The notes: generated by a model not told the origin, from the letters alone. 64,000 nt of DNA from Lagopus muta (GCF_023343835.1 NC_064443.1:806001-870000); one strand, 5' to 3'. Counted from the first letter of the stretch, positions 13,850-27,712 are shown. Made by a program: numbers and translations.

Positions 13850-16800
13850 AGGTTTTTGCTAAAATGCAAGTTAAATATTCCTTCAGGGAATAAGAGGAAA
13901 GGAAGTGCTCAAGCCCTGGTACTGATGGAAGGCCAGGAGAATGGAAGGGGAAGAAGATATGTCAAATCCATGCTGCTAGGAAATAACTTGCTTTTGTGCC
14001 TCTGCTGACAGCAAAGTTTGGGATTTAACCACAGAACAGTTCATGTTTATCTAGGGAGGCAAGTCAGAAGAGCTGCCCTGCCGCTGCTTGCAGCCCAGGC
14101 TGCCCATGCATCACCCAAGCATGATATGCTGGTTTCCTTTGGCAGGAAAACTAAGTGGATTGCTGTTCTCAGCTGGGCCCATTTCTGCCTTTCCATAGAG
14201 TCCATCCCATTTACACCCACCCATGGATTGAGAGCCTATAGACTTTATGAGGCAAGTCTCATCTTCTACTTAGCTAAAAGCTTAGCTGCTCACTGCAGTG
14301 GGCTCATAAATACTGAATGTTCCTTATTCATCTTCTTAGCAGGCATAGTTCTGATTGGTTATAGTGAGAAATTATGGGTGTGTTTTGACTCATACAGAAT
14401 AAGTGACCAGCTATAAAAATTAAAAAACAGTAAGTCGAAGGCTATAAATGCTGCCGAAATGACAGCTGTTCATTTACTAAAAATATCTTCTAACGTTGCT
14501 GGAACTTGTAAAATAATCTAATTTATATCAAATACTCCTCACTAATTGAAGCTGTCTCTTTTTTTATTAAATAGAAAGGTTACCAGAAGTATATCGACAT
14601 TTTGAGAGCGATTTCTCTCAGGAGCTCATTGGCTGTTATGAATAGGATTCTGTGCGATGCCGAGCCCCCAAATGCCAGCTGTGCCATGAGGAAACTGCAG
14701 GTTCTTGTAATTGTAAATGCAGTGGGCAAAGCTCGGGGCTATTGCATCCTCTTTGTGGAGATCATGGTTGTGAAGCTCCAAGGATCGTTTGGCTCTTGGT
14801 GGTCTCATTTATTTCCACAGGTTTTTCTAAAGGCAGAAGTTTGAAAAATGAAAGTCTTTCAAGAATAATCACCCTCTAAACACTTAATGCTGCTGTGACA
14901 GCACTGTCTATCACTCAAGATTTAACTTTGGAAATCCACATAACATTGAGAAAAAAACCTTTTCCAATTAGCTGAGACTGGAGGCAGATTAGTTCTCGGA
15001 TGCAGCATTGAGAGATGCCAGGTTGTGTATTAATGGACTGCCAGAGCTGGATTCTGACTGTAATTCTGACTGCACTGGATGGTGCATAAAATGGAAACAA
15101 CGAGTCTGCCACGTAGCCATGCATGACTGAGCGGCCAATGTGAGCTGCCCTTGGGTGTATCTCATAGGCCTCAGTGATCTACAAACCTGACAAGTACAAA
15201 ATACATCCTCCTCATTCTTGGGTATGGATGGAGAAGTTGAGGAGTGGAGAGGTTAATAGGTTGCCTGGGATCATACAGTCCTTTTGGCAGACTTAACAAG
15301 AGCACCCATGCCTCTAGTTTTATGTATGCACACATTCAATCCTACCTGCAAGTCTGTTGAACAAACTTTTGCCCACTTTTGATCTTTGCAATCTGGCACA
15401 TGCATCTTCTTGATCACTGTTATTGCTGCATTAGCAAACTTTAAAATCTGTATAGTGTATCTGTTTTGATTAGAGTTAAGAAATGGTTTTGATGTACAGA
15501 TCCATGATGGATCAAGGCTTGTAGCGATTCTTCCATCAAAAGTTTAACCTTTTTTTCATATCTCTAGTAGCCTTCTGTCACTTGATCTAGCAAAGCACGC
15601 CATTATACTGCTGTACATCATGCGATCCTGCTATTAAAGGATGCAGAGTAAAGAAATAATCAGGGAATGTCACAGCCCTGGCTGACAACAGAAGAAGCAG
15701 GACGAATGGGTTTGGTTTCAGACCTGTGTTTTACTTCCCTTGCTCTCAGTCAGTTCTCTCTCCTCTGTTGCTTACTGCTCTCCCCCAGCATTTATCATCC
15801 TATCAAGTACAGTTCCATCAGTTCTAACTCAGTGTCTGGATTTCACTCTCCCTTACTTTTAATCCATACTTACCCTGTGCTTGCTTTTCCTCTGAGCTTT
15901 CCTTTGGTCCTGCACACAACATCTGGTGCCGCCCACATGGCCTACAAGCAGACATCCTCCTTCTTCACGTCCATCCGGCCCTGGGGCTCTTTCTCTGCCA
16001 CCTCTTTGTGCCATTCTAGCTGCCACTGTAACTCTGCTGCCCACTATTACCATTCCCTGTGCTACTGTGTCTGACGGCTCCAATGCTACCAGTCCTCTGC
16101 TGATCTCCTTCTTGCTTCTAATTGCTTTGGTTGTGACTTCTGGTCAGAGATTTTGGGAGGTTATTTTTTTCTGTCGGTGTTCTGCAGCAGAGATTGAAGG
16201 AGAATGAGATGTGATCTCACCAAAGGAGTTCTGGGAACTCTATTTTGACCTCGCTCTGAAGTGGAGTCCCTGCATCCTGGGCTACTCACCTAGCTTCAAC
16301 ATCTTCAGCTTCTTCAATTTCCTAAGACAGAGATATCAGAACTGATCAAACCACTGCAAAAGGGTTTTGCACCAGGACTCACTCATGCTAAGTGTGTCAA
16401 AGCTACAGCTTTGACTTCTCCTGCTGATTTTGATAAAGATGCAGTTAGTTATTTTTTGCACCTCCGCTTGCTTCCAAGAAGCTATTGCACTGCTGAGCAA
16501 AGATGAGTCTGCCCTGCCTGCACCTACTGTGTTGCTTTTATTAGGACTACGACATTAGAGCCTTGGTGACCAGACAGAACACAAGGCACAGCTGAACTGG
16601 TTCCAGCGACAAAAAGTGTCAGAGAGGAGATGATAGCAAAGCCAAATGCAGACTGTAGCTCTCATGTGTCTCAAGCCAGTGCTGTAACCACTGAGCCAGA
16701 TTCCTGGGCTCCCTGAAGCCTCTTGTTCTTAGGACTGCAGGAGCAAGGACTGCGTTAAAAGCTTGCTGTTAGTGGGAGAAGACAAACCACCAGGCCGGTG

Positions 16801-17322
16801 ATACTTGGATTTTGTGGGTTTCTTTGGTGCTTTTTTTTTTTGGACTGAAGTCGTAACTGATTTTATACTGATGACAAATGTGAGTCTTACATTTCTGAGT
16901 GGTCCACTGAATGGGTACGAAGAACAAACTTTGCAAGAACTGTGTATATAATGCTAGAGAGACCTCAGAGAGCACAGGTAGTCTGTGTACTTAGCTTAAT
17001 TTCCTGCAGGAAAGCCAGTAAGGACACCAGATCAAAGGGAATTTCTGATTGCTGCATGAACTACAGCATGCAGGGCACATAATGCTGTCACCCAAAACCT
17101 CCAAATGCAGTGCAATTTCCAATTAAATTGTTTGCAGGTGGGTCTGTCCAACATTTATCTATTTTTTCTTGCTTCAAGATAATATTTGACATTTAATTGC
17201 AGCAGTCAGAGTACGGGGCAAGTGTTGGGATAAATTTAGGTTGGTTCCCACTTCAGGAAAGAGTAGACTTCTTCCCAGCACTGGTAATGCACACTACTAA
17301 TAGAAGAAGGCTCCCGCATCTC

Positions 17323-17682
17323 TGTCTTGGTTTCAGCTGGGATGGAATTGGTTTCTTTAGAGCATCTGGTACGATGCTGTGGTTTAGTTCTAGGAGGAAA
17401 ACAATGTTGGTAACACTGGTGCCTATAGATGCTGTAAAGAGCCATGGGCATTCACAGCAAAGGGCACAAGGAGCGGGGAGGGAACGGAATTAGGACTGAA
17501 ACTGGCCAAAGGGATATTCCATACTGTGTGACATCACATGGAAGGAGTTTTGAAGGGGGTGAGGCAGCAGGACAATGGTCAGGGGGTTGTGAGCACTTCC
17601 TTGTGTGTCACTTGCTACATGCATTCATGTATATATGCATTTGTCATGGTGTTCAGCCCCCTGCCGGGTCAAACCACCACCA
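17323..17682 (+). mobile_element. probable solo LTR of an avian endogenous retrovirus
   Basis: This 360-base segment starts with TGTCTTGGTTTCAGCTGGGA, contains CCAAAGGGATATTCCATAC about 190 bases in, and ends in CCGGGTCAAACCACCACCA. Those motifs resemble a widespread family of avian ERV LTRs. It has TG...CA ends, and TCTC lies directly on both sides (17,319-17,322 and 17,683-17,686). The match extends to CATCTC if the terminal CA is counted with the right flank, so the target duplication is 4 to 6 bases. No internal gag, pol or env sequence is adjacent, so it is a solo LTR left by recombination. The family assignment is from memory. Confidence 0.6.
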
Positions 17683-20600
17683 TCTCCAAGAACAGTAAAA
17701 GAGGAATACATGTGCTAAGAAGAGAAACTATTATATAAGATAAAGATTAGGCATGGTCTAGGGCCAAGTTGAGACATTAGTAGCTGAGCAGCGTGGATCC
17801 TATTAACCACTGAACACTTCGTAGCTGATCTTATACATGTCAAAACTACCTGCTGATCATAAATACTGGCTTCTGCATCAGAAAACTCCTTTCCAAAGCT
17901 GATGTGTCCAAGTTACCACTGAATAAGTCCCAGTTAGAGCTAGTGACCATAGAGGCTTAAATATAATTATTCTTCTGCTGAGACCAAGATGTGCTAGATG
18001 CTCTCTCAAGATCTCTTCCAGTCTTGTTTTCCAAGACTAATAAATAAGTAATATTTATATTATATACGTATATATAATATATATAAAATAATAAAATCAC
18101 TGACTTTCCAATGAGGTTCTTCTTGAGTTCCTACTGCAGTGAATAATATTTACTTTTTTCTAAATGTGAATCTCAGTGTAAAATCATTAAGCCTTGCTAT
18201 TTGTTAAAAAAAGAAGAAGAAGAGTTTATCTCTGAATATTGACAATTTATCTTAAAAATGATGATTTCATAGCTGTTCAGTTTTGCCTTCTGGGTTGCAA
18301 ACCTGTCTAGTTGAAGCTGTTTCCTGGGAACCCTGAGGGCTAGGAAACTTTCTGATGGGATCTCCAGGTGGTACTCAGAATATAACAAAATTGCCACCAC
18401 TGTGCATAAAGCAAAGTCCGATCCAGGTAGAAGCCATGTAGAAGGAGCTGTGCCCTTTTCAGAATGCATTTTCCTGCAAGCTGTCAGAAAACCTCTCTGT
18501 TCGTCTCCAGCCATGCTCCTTAGACAGCTGTGGTGGAGCGATGTGCAGCCCTACTCCCATCAACTCAGAAACGTAGAATTGTGAAAGTACAGCCAAGCAG
18601 TGAAGACACAATAACTGAGAATATCAGAGGAGATGTCATCCCCTCTTTGGAGGGAATCTTCAAAAGAAGTTTGCTGGTGCAATAAGGATCCATCTGTGAG
18701 AAGTAGGAGCTGAGACAAGTCGTCTTAAGGAAGGTGGTGATGGTGAGCAGATAAACAAGCTGCAAGTGTGCACCATGGAGGAAGGTGTCACTGTCTTTTC
18801 GTTGCTGCTGTTCAGTAGCTCCAGTTGGGATCAGGATCTCCTGAATTCAACTCTGCAGGCTGTACTCTGCCTGATGACTTTACAACCTCAGAAAACAGAT
18901 TCATGTTGACTGTTTTAAAAGTGTGGACCTAACAAATTACCAGGTTTAAATAATTTGCATTGCATGGAGTCAAGGGGGTTTCCAAAGCCCTTAGGGGACT
19001 GATTTAGCACCAGAATCTTCCTTTCTGTAGTGTCAGTAATGGGCACGAGCCCAGCCCGCTCATGCTATCTACAATATCATATTTGCATTTCTTGAGTGGC
19101 ACCAGACTTTTTTCCTTATCATCAGGCCTTTTAACAACACTTCTGCTAGCTCTCCCTAATGGCTCCTAACTGTGCTAATAAGCATATTGTGTGCAATGTG
19201 GCATATCTGCCTTGGGATATTTTAGGGACACAGTAGACGAGGGGTAGCAGACCAGCCAGTGTGAGTGTAATGTTTCGTGTTGCTAACAATTTGTTCGTGT
19301 TAGAAGATATCTCATGTTAACCCAGCTTAAAAAAGTTATCAGCCGTGAAAATATCACTCATTCCGTTTAGCTTCAATCTTTGATGGAATTATGAGGACTG
19401 ACTCTAATCATTAGGACCCTGATTTCAAATCAGAGTGGCAGCATTCACTGCGTACAAACGTTCCTGACCCACCCATCTGCGACAGCAGATCTGAGCCCCG
19501 TGGAACCTCTTATAAAAGTCAGTATGACCGAATGGGCTGAAATAGCAAGATTCATAAATAAAATAACACCAAGAGAACTCTATATAAAACAACCCATTCC
19601 TAACTAAGCTAATTTGTATCAGGATCGGATTCTCAGGCTCAAACTGCGTGGGGCCGCCCTGTGTGCTGACTGCAGAACAACGATGAGCAATGAAGAAATC
19701 ATTCTGGGGGCCACCAGGTTGTCGTGGGGGTCGGTCGCTTGGAAAGGCCTTCAACTTTGTTTCCCATCTCCCCAGTGACTAAGAGCAAGGCTGCATGCAG
19801 AGTAACAGCGCTTCTTACGACACTTACATAGCAAATATTGTTGATTTCAAAGAATCTGCTAGACAGTTCCTTCAAAGAGTACAAAATACGCCAGAGGAAT
19901 GGGCTGGAAAATGGGTGATGGGATGCAACATGGGAAAATGTGCAATGAAGCACTTGAAAATCCCAAGATCACACAGCTGGCAGTGTTTAGAGAAGACGCA
20001 GAATGTTCTAGCACTCTCCAGGGCTTTGGAATCCTTGCTGGCAGTAACTAGAGCAGAGCAAGAAGAGAGGAAAACTTGCTTCTATAAATGTTCAGCAAGT
20101 TGTGAAGCTTCATCTTAACCCCGTGTGCAACCTTTCATGCTCACTTTGGTTAAATCATGAAGCAGACTTGGGCGCAGGTGCCGCAGGGGGTAGTTCCTGC
20201 TTGGCAAGAAGGTACGTGTGCCACCTGTCCCATGGCACCAGGCTTTGCTTGCTGATGGCTTACGCTGCCGTACTTTGCCTTGCAGCTGGAGGTGGGGGAC
20301 AGGAATGTGCACACAGCTCAGCTGACACACAGGGATTTGTTCAGTCTCTACAACCTTTAATTTGGAGTAAATGCGTGCACGCACAGCATTGCACGGGAAC
20401 GCCTGCCTCCTAAGCAGCTCCATGCTTACACAAGCCAGAAATTTCAGAAGGATTTAGGAACAGATCAGTCTCCCTGATATATCAGCATCTCTGTAGAGTT
20501 GCCAGCTGAGACTGGGACGTAGTAGAGCTCCAGTTCATTTCCAGCTGGCCAAAAAATCCTCTCAGATGGAAATGACTTTCACACCAAAATTAACCTGGGC

Positions 20601-23600
20601 CGATTTCAGACCAGTATCTCGAAGGCGTACAGATTTTCTAATACCCTTTGAATCATCCAGTCCCCCAACAGGGAACTTTAATGCCAGTACAGCATCTGCT
20701 GTAGAATATTTATATTCAGGGCTTCCTGTGTGAAGCTCTGGATGGATGTGATTACTGAATGTGCTGGAAAAAGGACAGTTTACTGCCTGGCTTTTATTTC
20801 CAGCTATTTTGTATTTCTATGCAAGGAGCTTATATGCCATGTTGTAAATGGCTGGTTTTCTTGTATGATGTCTCTTTTTTTTCCCCCCTCAGTCTCTTAA
20901 TGGGCTTCTCGCTAAAACTGACGTTTCAGCAGCATTCCCATTATTAGTTATGATGCCAGTAAATGGAGGTCTCAGTAGTGGGTGAAATTTAAATTGGGTT
21001 TGAAGAACATTCAAATAATTCAGTGTTTTACTTTCGTTTGGCGGTTCCGTTTGCACAGCGCGTGGTTTAGCTATTCACATTTTAGTTACTGCGTTGATGT
21101 TGTTGAGCAAAGACCTTGTTTTGCCTGGGACCTGGCTGCAGCTCTCAGGCAGTCTCATGTTGTTTACCGTAGCTAGCATGAAACTAATGTTTTGTTCCCT
21201 GCGTTCCTGTTTGATGTTATAAGCCAAGTCACACTAGCTAGTGCAGGAATCATTTCCATTTTGCTTTGTGCTGCTCACATGAAAAATAGCTAGCAGTGGA
21301 GAAGGGCCTGTTTCTGAGCACAAACGTTAGGCATGCTTTGCTCTGCTGGGAGTTTGGAGTGATGCAGCACCTTGGATAGGGATTTACTTTTCATTCCAAC
21401 AGCCGTCCTAAATTGCAGAGACTGATTTAAAGCAGGGTGGAAGACACGAAGCAATCGAAATCTGGGCTGCAAAAGGAGTCTGCAAAGTTTACACCTTTCC
21501 CCTGGACGTTTTCAGTCATCCTATGAAAAATCCTGACTAGGAAGAGGCTCTCATAACTGAGGCTTATAGGAGTCTTGGTAAATATCTCCCCAAAAAGAAG
21601 CAGCTTAGCAGTAAATATTAGTCAGCACTGCCTAGAGGCACCAGAATTCTTAGGTTATATTTCCAGATGTTGACAACAATTCTGTGCATTTATTTCATCA
21701 GCTGTCAAACAAAGACATACACTGCTATTATCCCAGGCCAACCTAGGGAACGTTCCACTCAGACAAACAGTTCCACATCTGCCTTGCAGGTGTGCCAAGG
21801 GTTCCATCCAACACTGCGTGCAGCCAAGCAAGATGCCACTGTTGTGATGGCAACTGGAAACCACGGTCTGCTCCCTTCCTCTGACTGGTAGCACACGTAA
21901 GTACGTAGCAGAGCAGCTTCTCCTAGTGGGGATATGCCCCTGCAACGCAACGCAACACAATGCACATCCCTTGGTGCCATCACAGCGCGACGGCATGGAT
22001 TCATCACGTAGAGGAACGACGCCTGCTTAGTGTGATGAGCAGTATCTCTGGAGAACGTCCTGCGGTCTCCAAAAAGGTACTGGATCCTCCCACCAGGTTT
22101 GTGACTCAGCTGGAAATAGATTTTAGATTATGCGCTGTGATGTGCATCAGGGAAGCACAGAAAGAAAATAACCTAGCCCAAACAATCCAATTGCTCAGCT
22201 TGGCATTCACTTCCATATACCCAGTGCTCTTACCCAAACAAAAAGTTGACATAGAAAAATTCAATATGGTGGACTTCATTACTCTTTCATGTACGTGAAA
22301 AGAGCCCATAATTCAGGAAGCTTTCCGATGAATTCAGCAATAGGTGAAGAATCTGCCTGTAAGGCAGGACGCACACGCCTGGAATGCTGGTGTAAGACAC
22401 AGGGTTTTTTTTATCGTAAGGGATATCCCAAGCTACTGGTAGGATGCTTTTCATTGTTTCCAATAGCCTAATTAAGAGCTAACTCATACCTGAGGAGAAA
22501 AAGAAGCAGCCTGATTTACAGTACCTTATGTGACTAAACCACCAGGGAAGAAAAAGAAGGATCTGAAATGGAAGAGAGAGACTTGTAAACTGTATCATTT
22601 GCGAAGAATGGAATCTCTTTCTTCTTATGACCCTTTTGCCCCTGTATTCACAGCTTACAGAGGATTCACTGACTTTTATTTATTTGCCTAAACTACTGAT
22701 TTTTTGTCTTGCAGGGTGGCTTCAAAATCCAATATGAACTTTTTAAGGCACCTAATGATCCATTCTATTATCCCCCAGGACAACTCCAGTTCCAGTGATT
22801 TCATGGGGAACTGATTCAGAAAATACCCTTATTCTCCCTTGATGTCTCCCAGGCCCCTGAACCACATTGGTGTCTGGATGCCTCTTTTCTTTGTCACAGT
22901 ATGGCAGTAGCCAGAGTCAGCGAGCAAACCTGGAGTGAGGGTTGATTGGGGAAACAGGCTCACCCTGTGTGCAGCCCAAACAATGCAGCCATGGAGCTGC
23001 TTGATTTCTATGCCAAAGATGAGACTTCACTGTCAGGCTGTTTGAAAAGCAGCACAGATGCGTGGGATTCCTTGCCCTTCTATTTCAACACATAATGCTA
23101 TCTGTTTTTTCTTTTCTTCTTTTCTTTTTTTTTTAAAGCCCCTGCTATTGATTTTCATTTTGCAATAAACATAGTTACAAACTTAGATAGACTTGAGAAA
23201 CCGTAAGCCAATACCAACAGAAAGTATCTTATAGGGCTTATAAAGGGCTTATAAAATAGAGTGCTCACAGGTATTGTTGTTGAACTAATAAAGAGGCAGT
23301 TCAGAATGCAATAAAGCATTGCAAACTTTGTTTGGCCATCAACTTTGGTCTGAACTTCGATACACATGAATCTTTGTGAGCTCATCATGCCACGTGACGA
23401 CAGGAATGTTTCTCTTCCTGGAATCTCAGTACTGTAGAGGTGTCTAAACATTTTACTGACTGGGAAATTGCGGCGCTACATAATCAAGGGATTTGCCTAA
23501 GGAAAGGCAGATAATTTCTGATATAATTAGGGCTAGAAATAAGGTCTCCTGATACTCTTAGCTTAACCATTAGACCTATTATCTTTTATAGCACAACGTA

Positions 23601-24067
23601 GAGAAATTTGCAAGGCAGAATTGCTGCACTCTTTCTTCCTGAAAGAGCAGTGCCAGAGAATAATCCCTTTCTGCACCCATCTAGAGAGTCTTTTCCAGTT
23701 TTTTTCTCTGCAGTTTTGAGGACAAAATAAAAATTTAGATCCCTACTCTATTTCAAATCCTTCTATTTTTCCCATTTCTTGCACAAGAAGCCAGCCAGTT
23801 ACATGGTTTGAGTGCAAAAATACACAAATCATGCTGATAACTCCATGCTGCTTCCCTGAGCTCTGAGCAGGACAGGATATTGCAGGCTGGTTTGGCGCAT
23901 GTCACAGGAAGAGGGGCTGGATTCTGTGAAGAAGATTGTCACCTGAACAGAAAACCTCGTGAAACCCAGGCCTTCAAGGATTATACAGAGCAATGGGAGC
24001 CATCAGCAAGGTGGAAGATATCAAGACAGAAAATAATAAGCTGTCTAAAGACAAGTAACGGATACAT
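17683..24067. other. intergenic, mostly unique
   Basis: An AT-only stretch lies at about 18,041-18,106. A short tandem GGGCTTATAA motif occurs near 23,230-23,255 and a three-unit CAACG repeat at 21,942-21,957. No exon or mobile element is convincing. Confidence 0.45.
18041..18106. repeat. AT-rich low-complexity tract
   Basis: About 65 bases are almost entirely A and T, with alternating TATATA segments around one ACGT. Confidence 0.8.
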
Positions 24068-24137
24068 TACAGAACCACAGTCACAGAGTCGTTGAGGTTG
24101 GAAGAGACCTCTGGAGACCATCTAGTCCAGTTCTCAC
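24068..24137 (-). mobile_element. CR1 LINE, 3' end fragment, antisense
   Basis: It reads 'cacagagtcgttgaggttgg' then AAGAGACCTCTGGAGACCAT and CTAGTCCAG, the reverse complement of a CR1 3' UTR. Only about 70 bases remain. Confidence 0.85.
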
Positions 24138-27057
24138 CTGAATGTTTATTTGTCTGAAATTTTGCACAGCCTTTACTGCCCTTTATTACCATTGCAGATA
24201 CCACTGTATGACTTTGCTCGTGCCCAGCACACAGGCACGCTCAGTCTCTTGGTGCACAGACTGCCGGGCATGGCTGAGGGAGGCCTGGAATTGGGACTGG
24301 ACTGCAGTCCTTTCTCAGCGCCCATCGCTTCTGGAGTGCATTGCTTGCAGTGAGAAGGTGACACCCAGAGCCAGGCACCGTCTGCCCAGTGCCAAGAGCA
24401 CCGACTGGGAAGGCTACGTGTGGGGTGCATGCAACTGCTGTGTGTTGGTAACTTGTGTTTGGCTTTATCTTTTTGCGTGCCCTTCTTGCCTTGCTTCTAT
24501 CCATAGACACGGCAGGGCCTGACCTGATGCTTCTCTCACAGGGCTTTTTGCTGCCCTTGGGCTGTCAGCTCTGCCAAGCACCTGTTACGCATTGAGCCAC
24601 TGGGCATGCATGAATCATGAGCTACCTTGGCCATGCATTCAGGGAGCTGTGGCAGATGTCTGTCTTCTGGAAAAACGCTGCAGCCACCCACCTCTCACAG
24701 AGGAATTAACCTTGAGAGAGGCGTGCTGTCACCCCGGAGACGTGCACCGTGCATCTCCGGCAGCTGCAGCCATCATGGGATGGCACAAAACCAGCAGGAA
24801 GCACCTCGCTGTGGGCTCCCTACTTAGTCCACATGACAACAGCTGCTACAGGGCCATCCGACCAGTTTTTGGTGCTCACCATGGAATGCTGACGCCCGGC
24901 ATCATGACAACACACGTGCTCTGTGATTCACCATCTTTTGGCTTGGAAGTAGGGACGCACTTTGCACCCATCCTTCTCTCTTTGATTTTCCAACACTTGT
25001 TGTAGCTGCCCGCTCTTGCTGTTACGCTCACTGGGATGAACAGGCCAGAGATATTTTTCTGTCATTTTGGAATAGCCTGATAGGCTGCATGGAGAAGATC
25101 AAAATGACACAAGAAGACACGGAGTCTTGCTTTAAGGGAGTATTTCAGATGTGGGAACAGAGAGAAGTGAAGATGTAACACTGGGGAGGAGAGAGAAAAA
25201 AGGGAGAGAGAATTTGGCTTGGTAGAGCCAGGGAGACTGCAGGAAAAGAGCCAGGGGATCTGAGGGAAGACAGCACAGTCACCTCATCTTCGGATTAAAG
25301 AGCTCAGCAATAGGGCAGGTAAGAAAGGGGAAGGAAGGATGAGAAACAGGGGGGAGGATGCAGGAGGACAGAATGCCATTTTAGGAAAAAGGAAGGGTAA
25401 AAATCTCTTAGAATAGCAAAGAATTCACAAAGGTTAGCTTCGATCATAAAATCAGGAAGGTGGTACGGTTCTCATTTCTCTCGGAAGTTGTGCAGTAGAT
25501 TCAGACTGCAAATCCCAGGGCTGCAGGGGCTGCCTGGATGTGTCCGGAAAAGAAAGCAGTGGTAAAATCAGAAAATGCCGATGGTACTCAAATATGCATG
25601 GTGAGAAAAAAAGGAAGCTGGCTTCTATGTAGGGAACAGCTGTGCAGAAACGATCTTCTTAACACTGTAGAGAACCACCAAGACAACTATTTGGAAATGC
25701 AAAGACTCTGGTTTGTAAACCTAGAAACAGAGGCATGCTCTGATTTAGGGCTACTGCAGTTCTGCCTTGATGCTTACCACTTCCACCTCGAGGGGGAAAA
25801 ACAAGTGCCAGAATGATTTAAAGACAGAATATCAACCCACACTGCTGCAGGCCTGCTTTCCACATTTTCTTGCTTTTATAGGTTTAGCTCCTGTTCCAAG
25901 AGAGGGACTTCTGTGTCTGTGTGCGTGAGCTTCCTTCCAAAATTCATACGTGAAATCAATGACTGAAATTTTTAACAAAGACATTTGTAGCAATTTTCAG
26001 AAGCTTGTGAAGCATAACATCCCTCTTACTCACCCCACGCTCCCATCGAACATGCAGCACTTTGTAGGAAGAATTTGCTTGTGTAACTTGATTTTTTATG
26101 CCACTTCTCTTTCTCTCACTTGCATTATAGCGAAAGACAGAAGGGGGAAGACAATCTAAAATACGAGGCACACATCCATGGCCTTGGAAGACCTTTATTC
26201 AACCCCTTGTTGTGCTACAAATGTCTAGTTGGATGCCAGGATACCCTGCATGCCCCGTTTCTCAGCTTCCCGGTGGTAACATGGGAATTACTCTTCTTGT
26301 TTCGGAAGTGATGGGAAGAGAAATCTGTTAAAGACTGCGAGATGCTCACAGGCTGCGACGTGGAGATGAATGTTAGGCACACATGCAAACAGAACACCAA
26401 GCAGATCCCTCACCATGGGTTTTACTCAGCCCCCTAGCCAACAGGCATCATGTTCACAACCTCAAGCTGGGTGGGCTTCAAGACGATGTAGAAGGCTGCA
26501 GCATGATTAAGGGAATTAAGAAAGCACAAAATGGTGCCAATGTCTTTATTTGAAAAACTCCCCAAGACATTTCTAAAACAGATTTTCTGTAAAATCTGTT
26601 GCATTCACAACTACAGAATGTTATGATCGAGTGCAAAAGTTTTTATAGCTACTGAAACATAATAGAGGAATCCCAGGCTCAGGCCTATAAAACCTTCTAC
26701 AGAACACATGTTTGGATACTTTCTGTATGTAATTCCTTCAGTCCAGCAGCAGTTTCTGTACCAGTTGGACATTTAAACACGATGCAGAAATGTTGACCGT
26801 ATCGTTCTGGGTGTGGTAATCCCTATTTAATTCACGGGTGATTATTTTCTTCCCCTATAGCTGAAACCTAATTAAGCAATTGTTTTGGGCAAGAACGCTG
26901 AGCCATGGGGATGGATATTAAATAATTGCTGGTCACATGCTTAGTTCCAGACCAAAGGGCTTTTTGTTTCCAGCAGGCTTTATTCTGTCTCCCAGCTATG
27001 TCTCCGCGTGCTCTTTGCTGTTTTACACACTGTAACTTACAACGGTGCTCATTGTTA
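24138..27057. other. intergenic; purine-rich stretch
   Basis: Around 25,140-25,410 the plus strand is strongly purine-rich (many GGGAGAG/GAAGGA runs) and includes a CAG|GTAAGA donor-like site at 25,316-25,322. It could belong to a noncoding transcript, but no acceptor or exon pairing is evident. Nothing else is recognised. Confidence 0.4.
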
Positions 27058-27284
27058 TTCATAGATTCATAGAATTTATGATTGTAAAGGATGATGAGAT
27101 GATCTAATCCGACCTCCTGCGTAGCACGGCCAGCCATTCCGTCCCGTTACTCCTCCGTTGAGCCTCGGAACTTGTGCCTGACAAAATTGGGTCTTCCGGA
27201 GAGACATCCACTCTTGGCGTGAGGATTTCAAAAGACAAACAATTCCTGGGTAGTTCTTCCAGTATTTAATCATCCTTACTGTTA
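27058..27284 (-). mobile_element. ancient CR1-type LINE, antisense, first part
   Basis: It begins TTCATAGATTCATAGAATTT, passes 'gatctaatccgacctcctgc' and ends in a segment with ATTTAATCATCCTTACTGTTAG. This layout fits an old, highly diverged CR1-group LINE also known from reptiles. The element is interrupted at about 27,285 and resumes at 27,528. Confidence 0.6.
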
Positions 27285-27527
27285 GAAAGCAGTGGTTAGA
27301 CATAAGGAAGAACTGTTTCTCTCAGAGAGCGGTCAGGCACTGCAATGGCTGCGCAGGGAGGTGGTGCAGTCGCCATCCCTGGCAGTGTTCAAGAGGCGTC
27401 TGGACGACGTGCTGCGAGATGTGGGTTAATGCTTGTGGTGGCAGTGGTGATGAGGAGACGGTTGGACTAGATGATCTTACAGGTCGTTTCCAACCTTGTG
27501 ATTCTATGATTCTATGATTCTGTGATA
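27285..27527 (+). mobile_element. CR1 LINE inserted into an older CR1
   Basis: The segment runs from 'tagacataaggaagaactgt' through the C-terminal ORF2 codons (GGTGGTGCAGTCGCCATCCC) to GGTTGGACTAGATGATCTTA and a three-unit GATTCTATGATTCTATGAT tail. It is far less diverged than the flanking antisense element and splits it, so it is the younger insertion. Confidence 0.85.
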
Positions 27528-27712
27528 AGGTCTCAATTCTGCATCTTGTTTCTAATTTGAATTTTTGGGCTTCAAACTCCAGCCATTGGTTTTCATAATC
27601 GTCTTTTTCCACTAGATTAAGGAGCCCTTTAAAACTGCTACATCCTCATGATAAAGGTACTTATACGACCTAATCAAATCACCGTCAGGCCGTCTGCTGG
27701 ATTTAATAAAAA
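27528..27712 (-). mobile_element. ancient CR1-type LINE, antisense, second part
   Basis: Phrases such as AACTCCAGCCATTGGTTTTC, 'ttagaccctttaaa'-like text near 27,620 and ACCTAATCAAATCACCGTCA continue the layout of the first part (27,058-27,284) at the expected point. The two halves are therefore one element split by the CR1 between them. It fades out near 27,712. Confidence 0.55.

Larger units (their letters stand above)
9771..17322. other. intergenic; simple repeats and unexplained minus ORF
   Basis: No confident gene. A TAA-type microsatellite lies at 13,823-13,849. A 176-codon minus-strand open frame (11,165 down to 10,635) has no recognised domain and no visible promoter. A thymidine run near 10,050 and short pyrimidine tracts are unremarkable. 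Confidence 0.45.
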
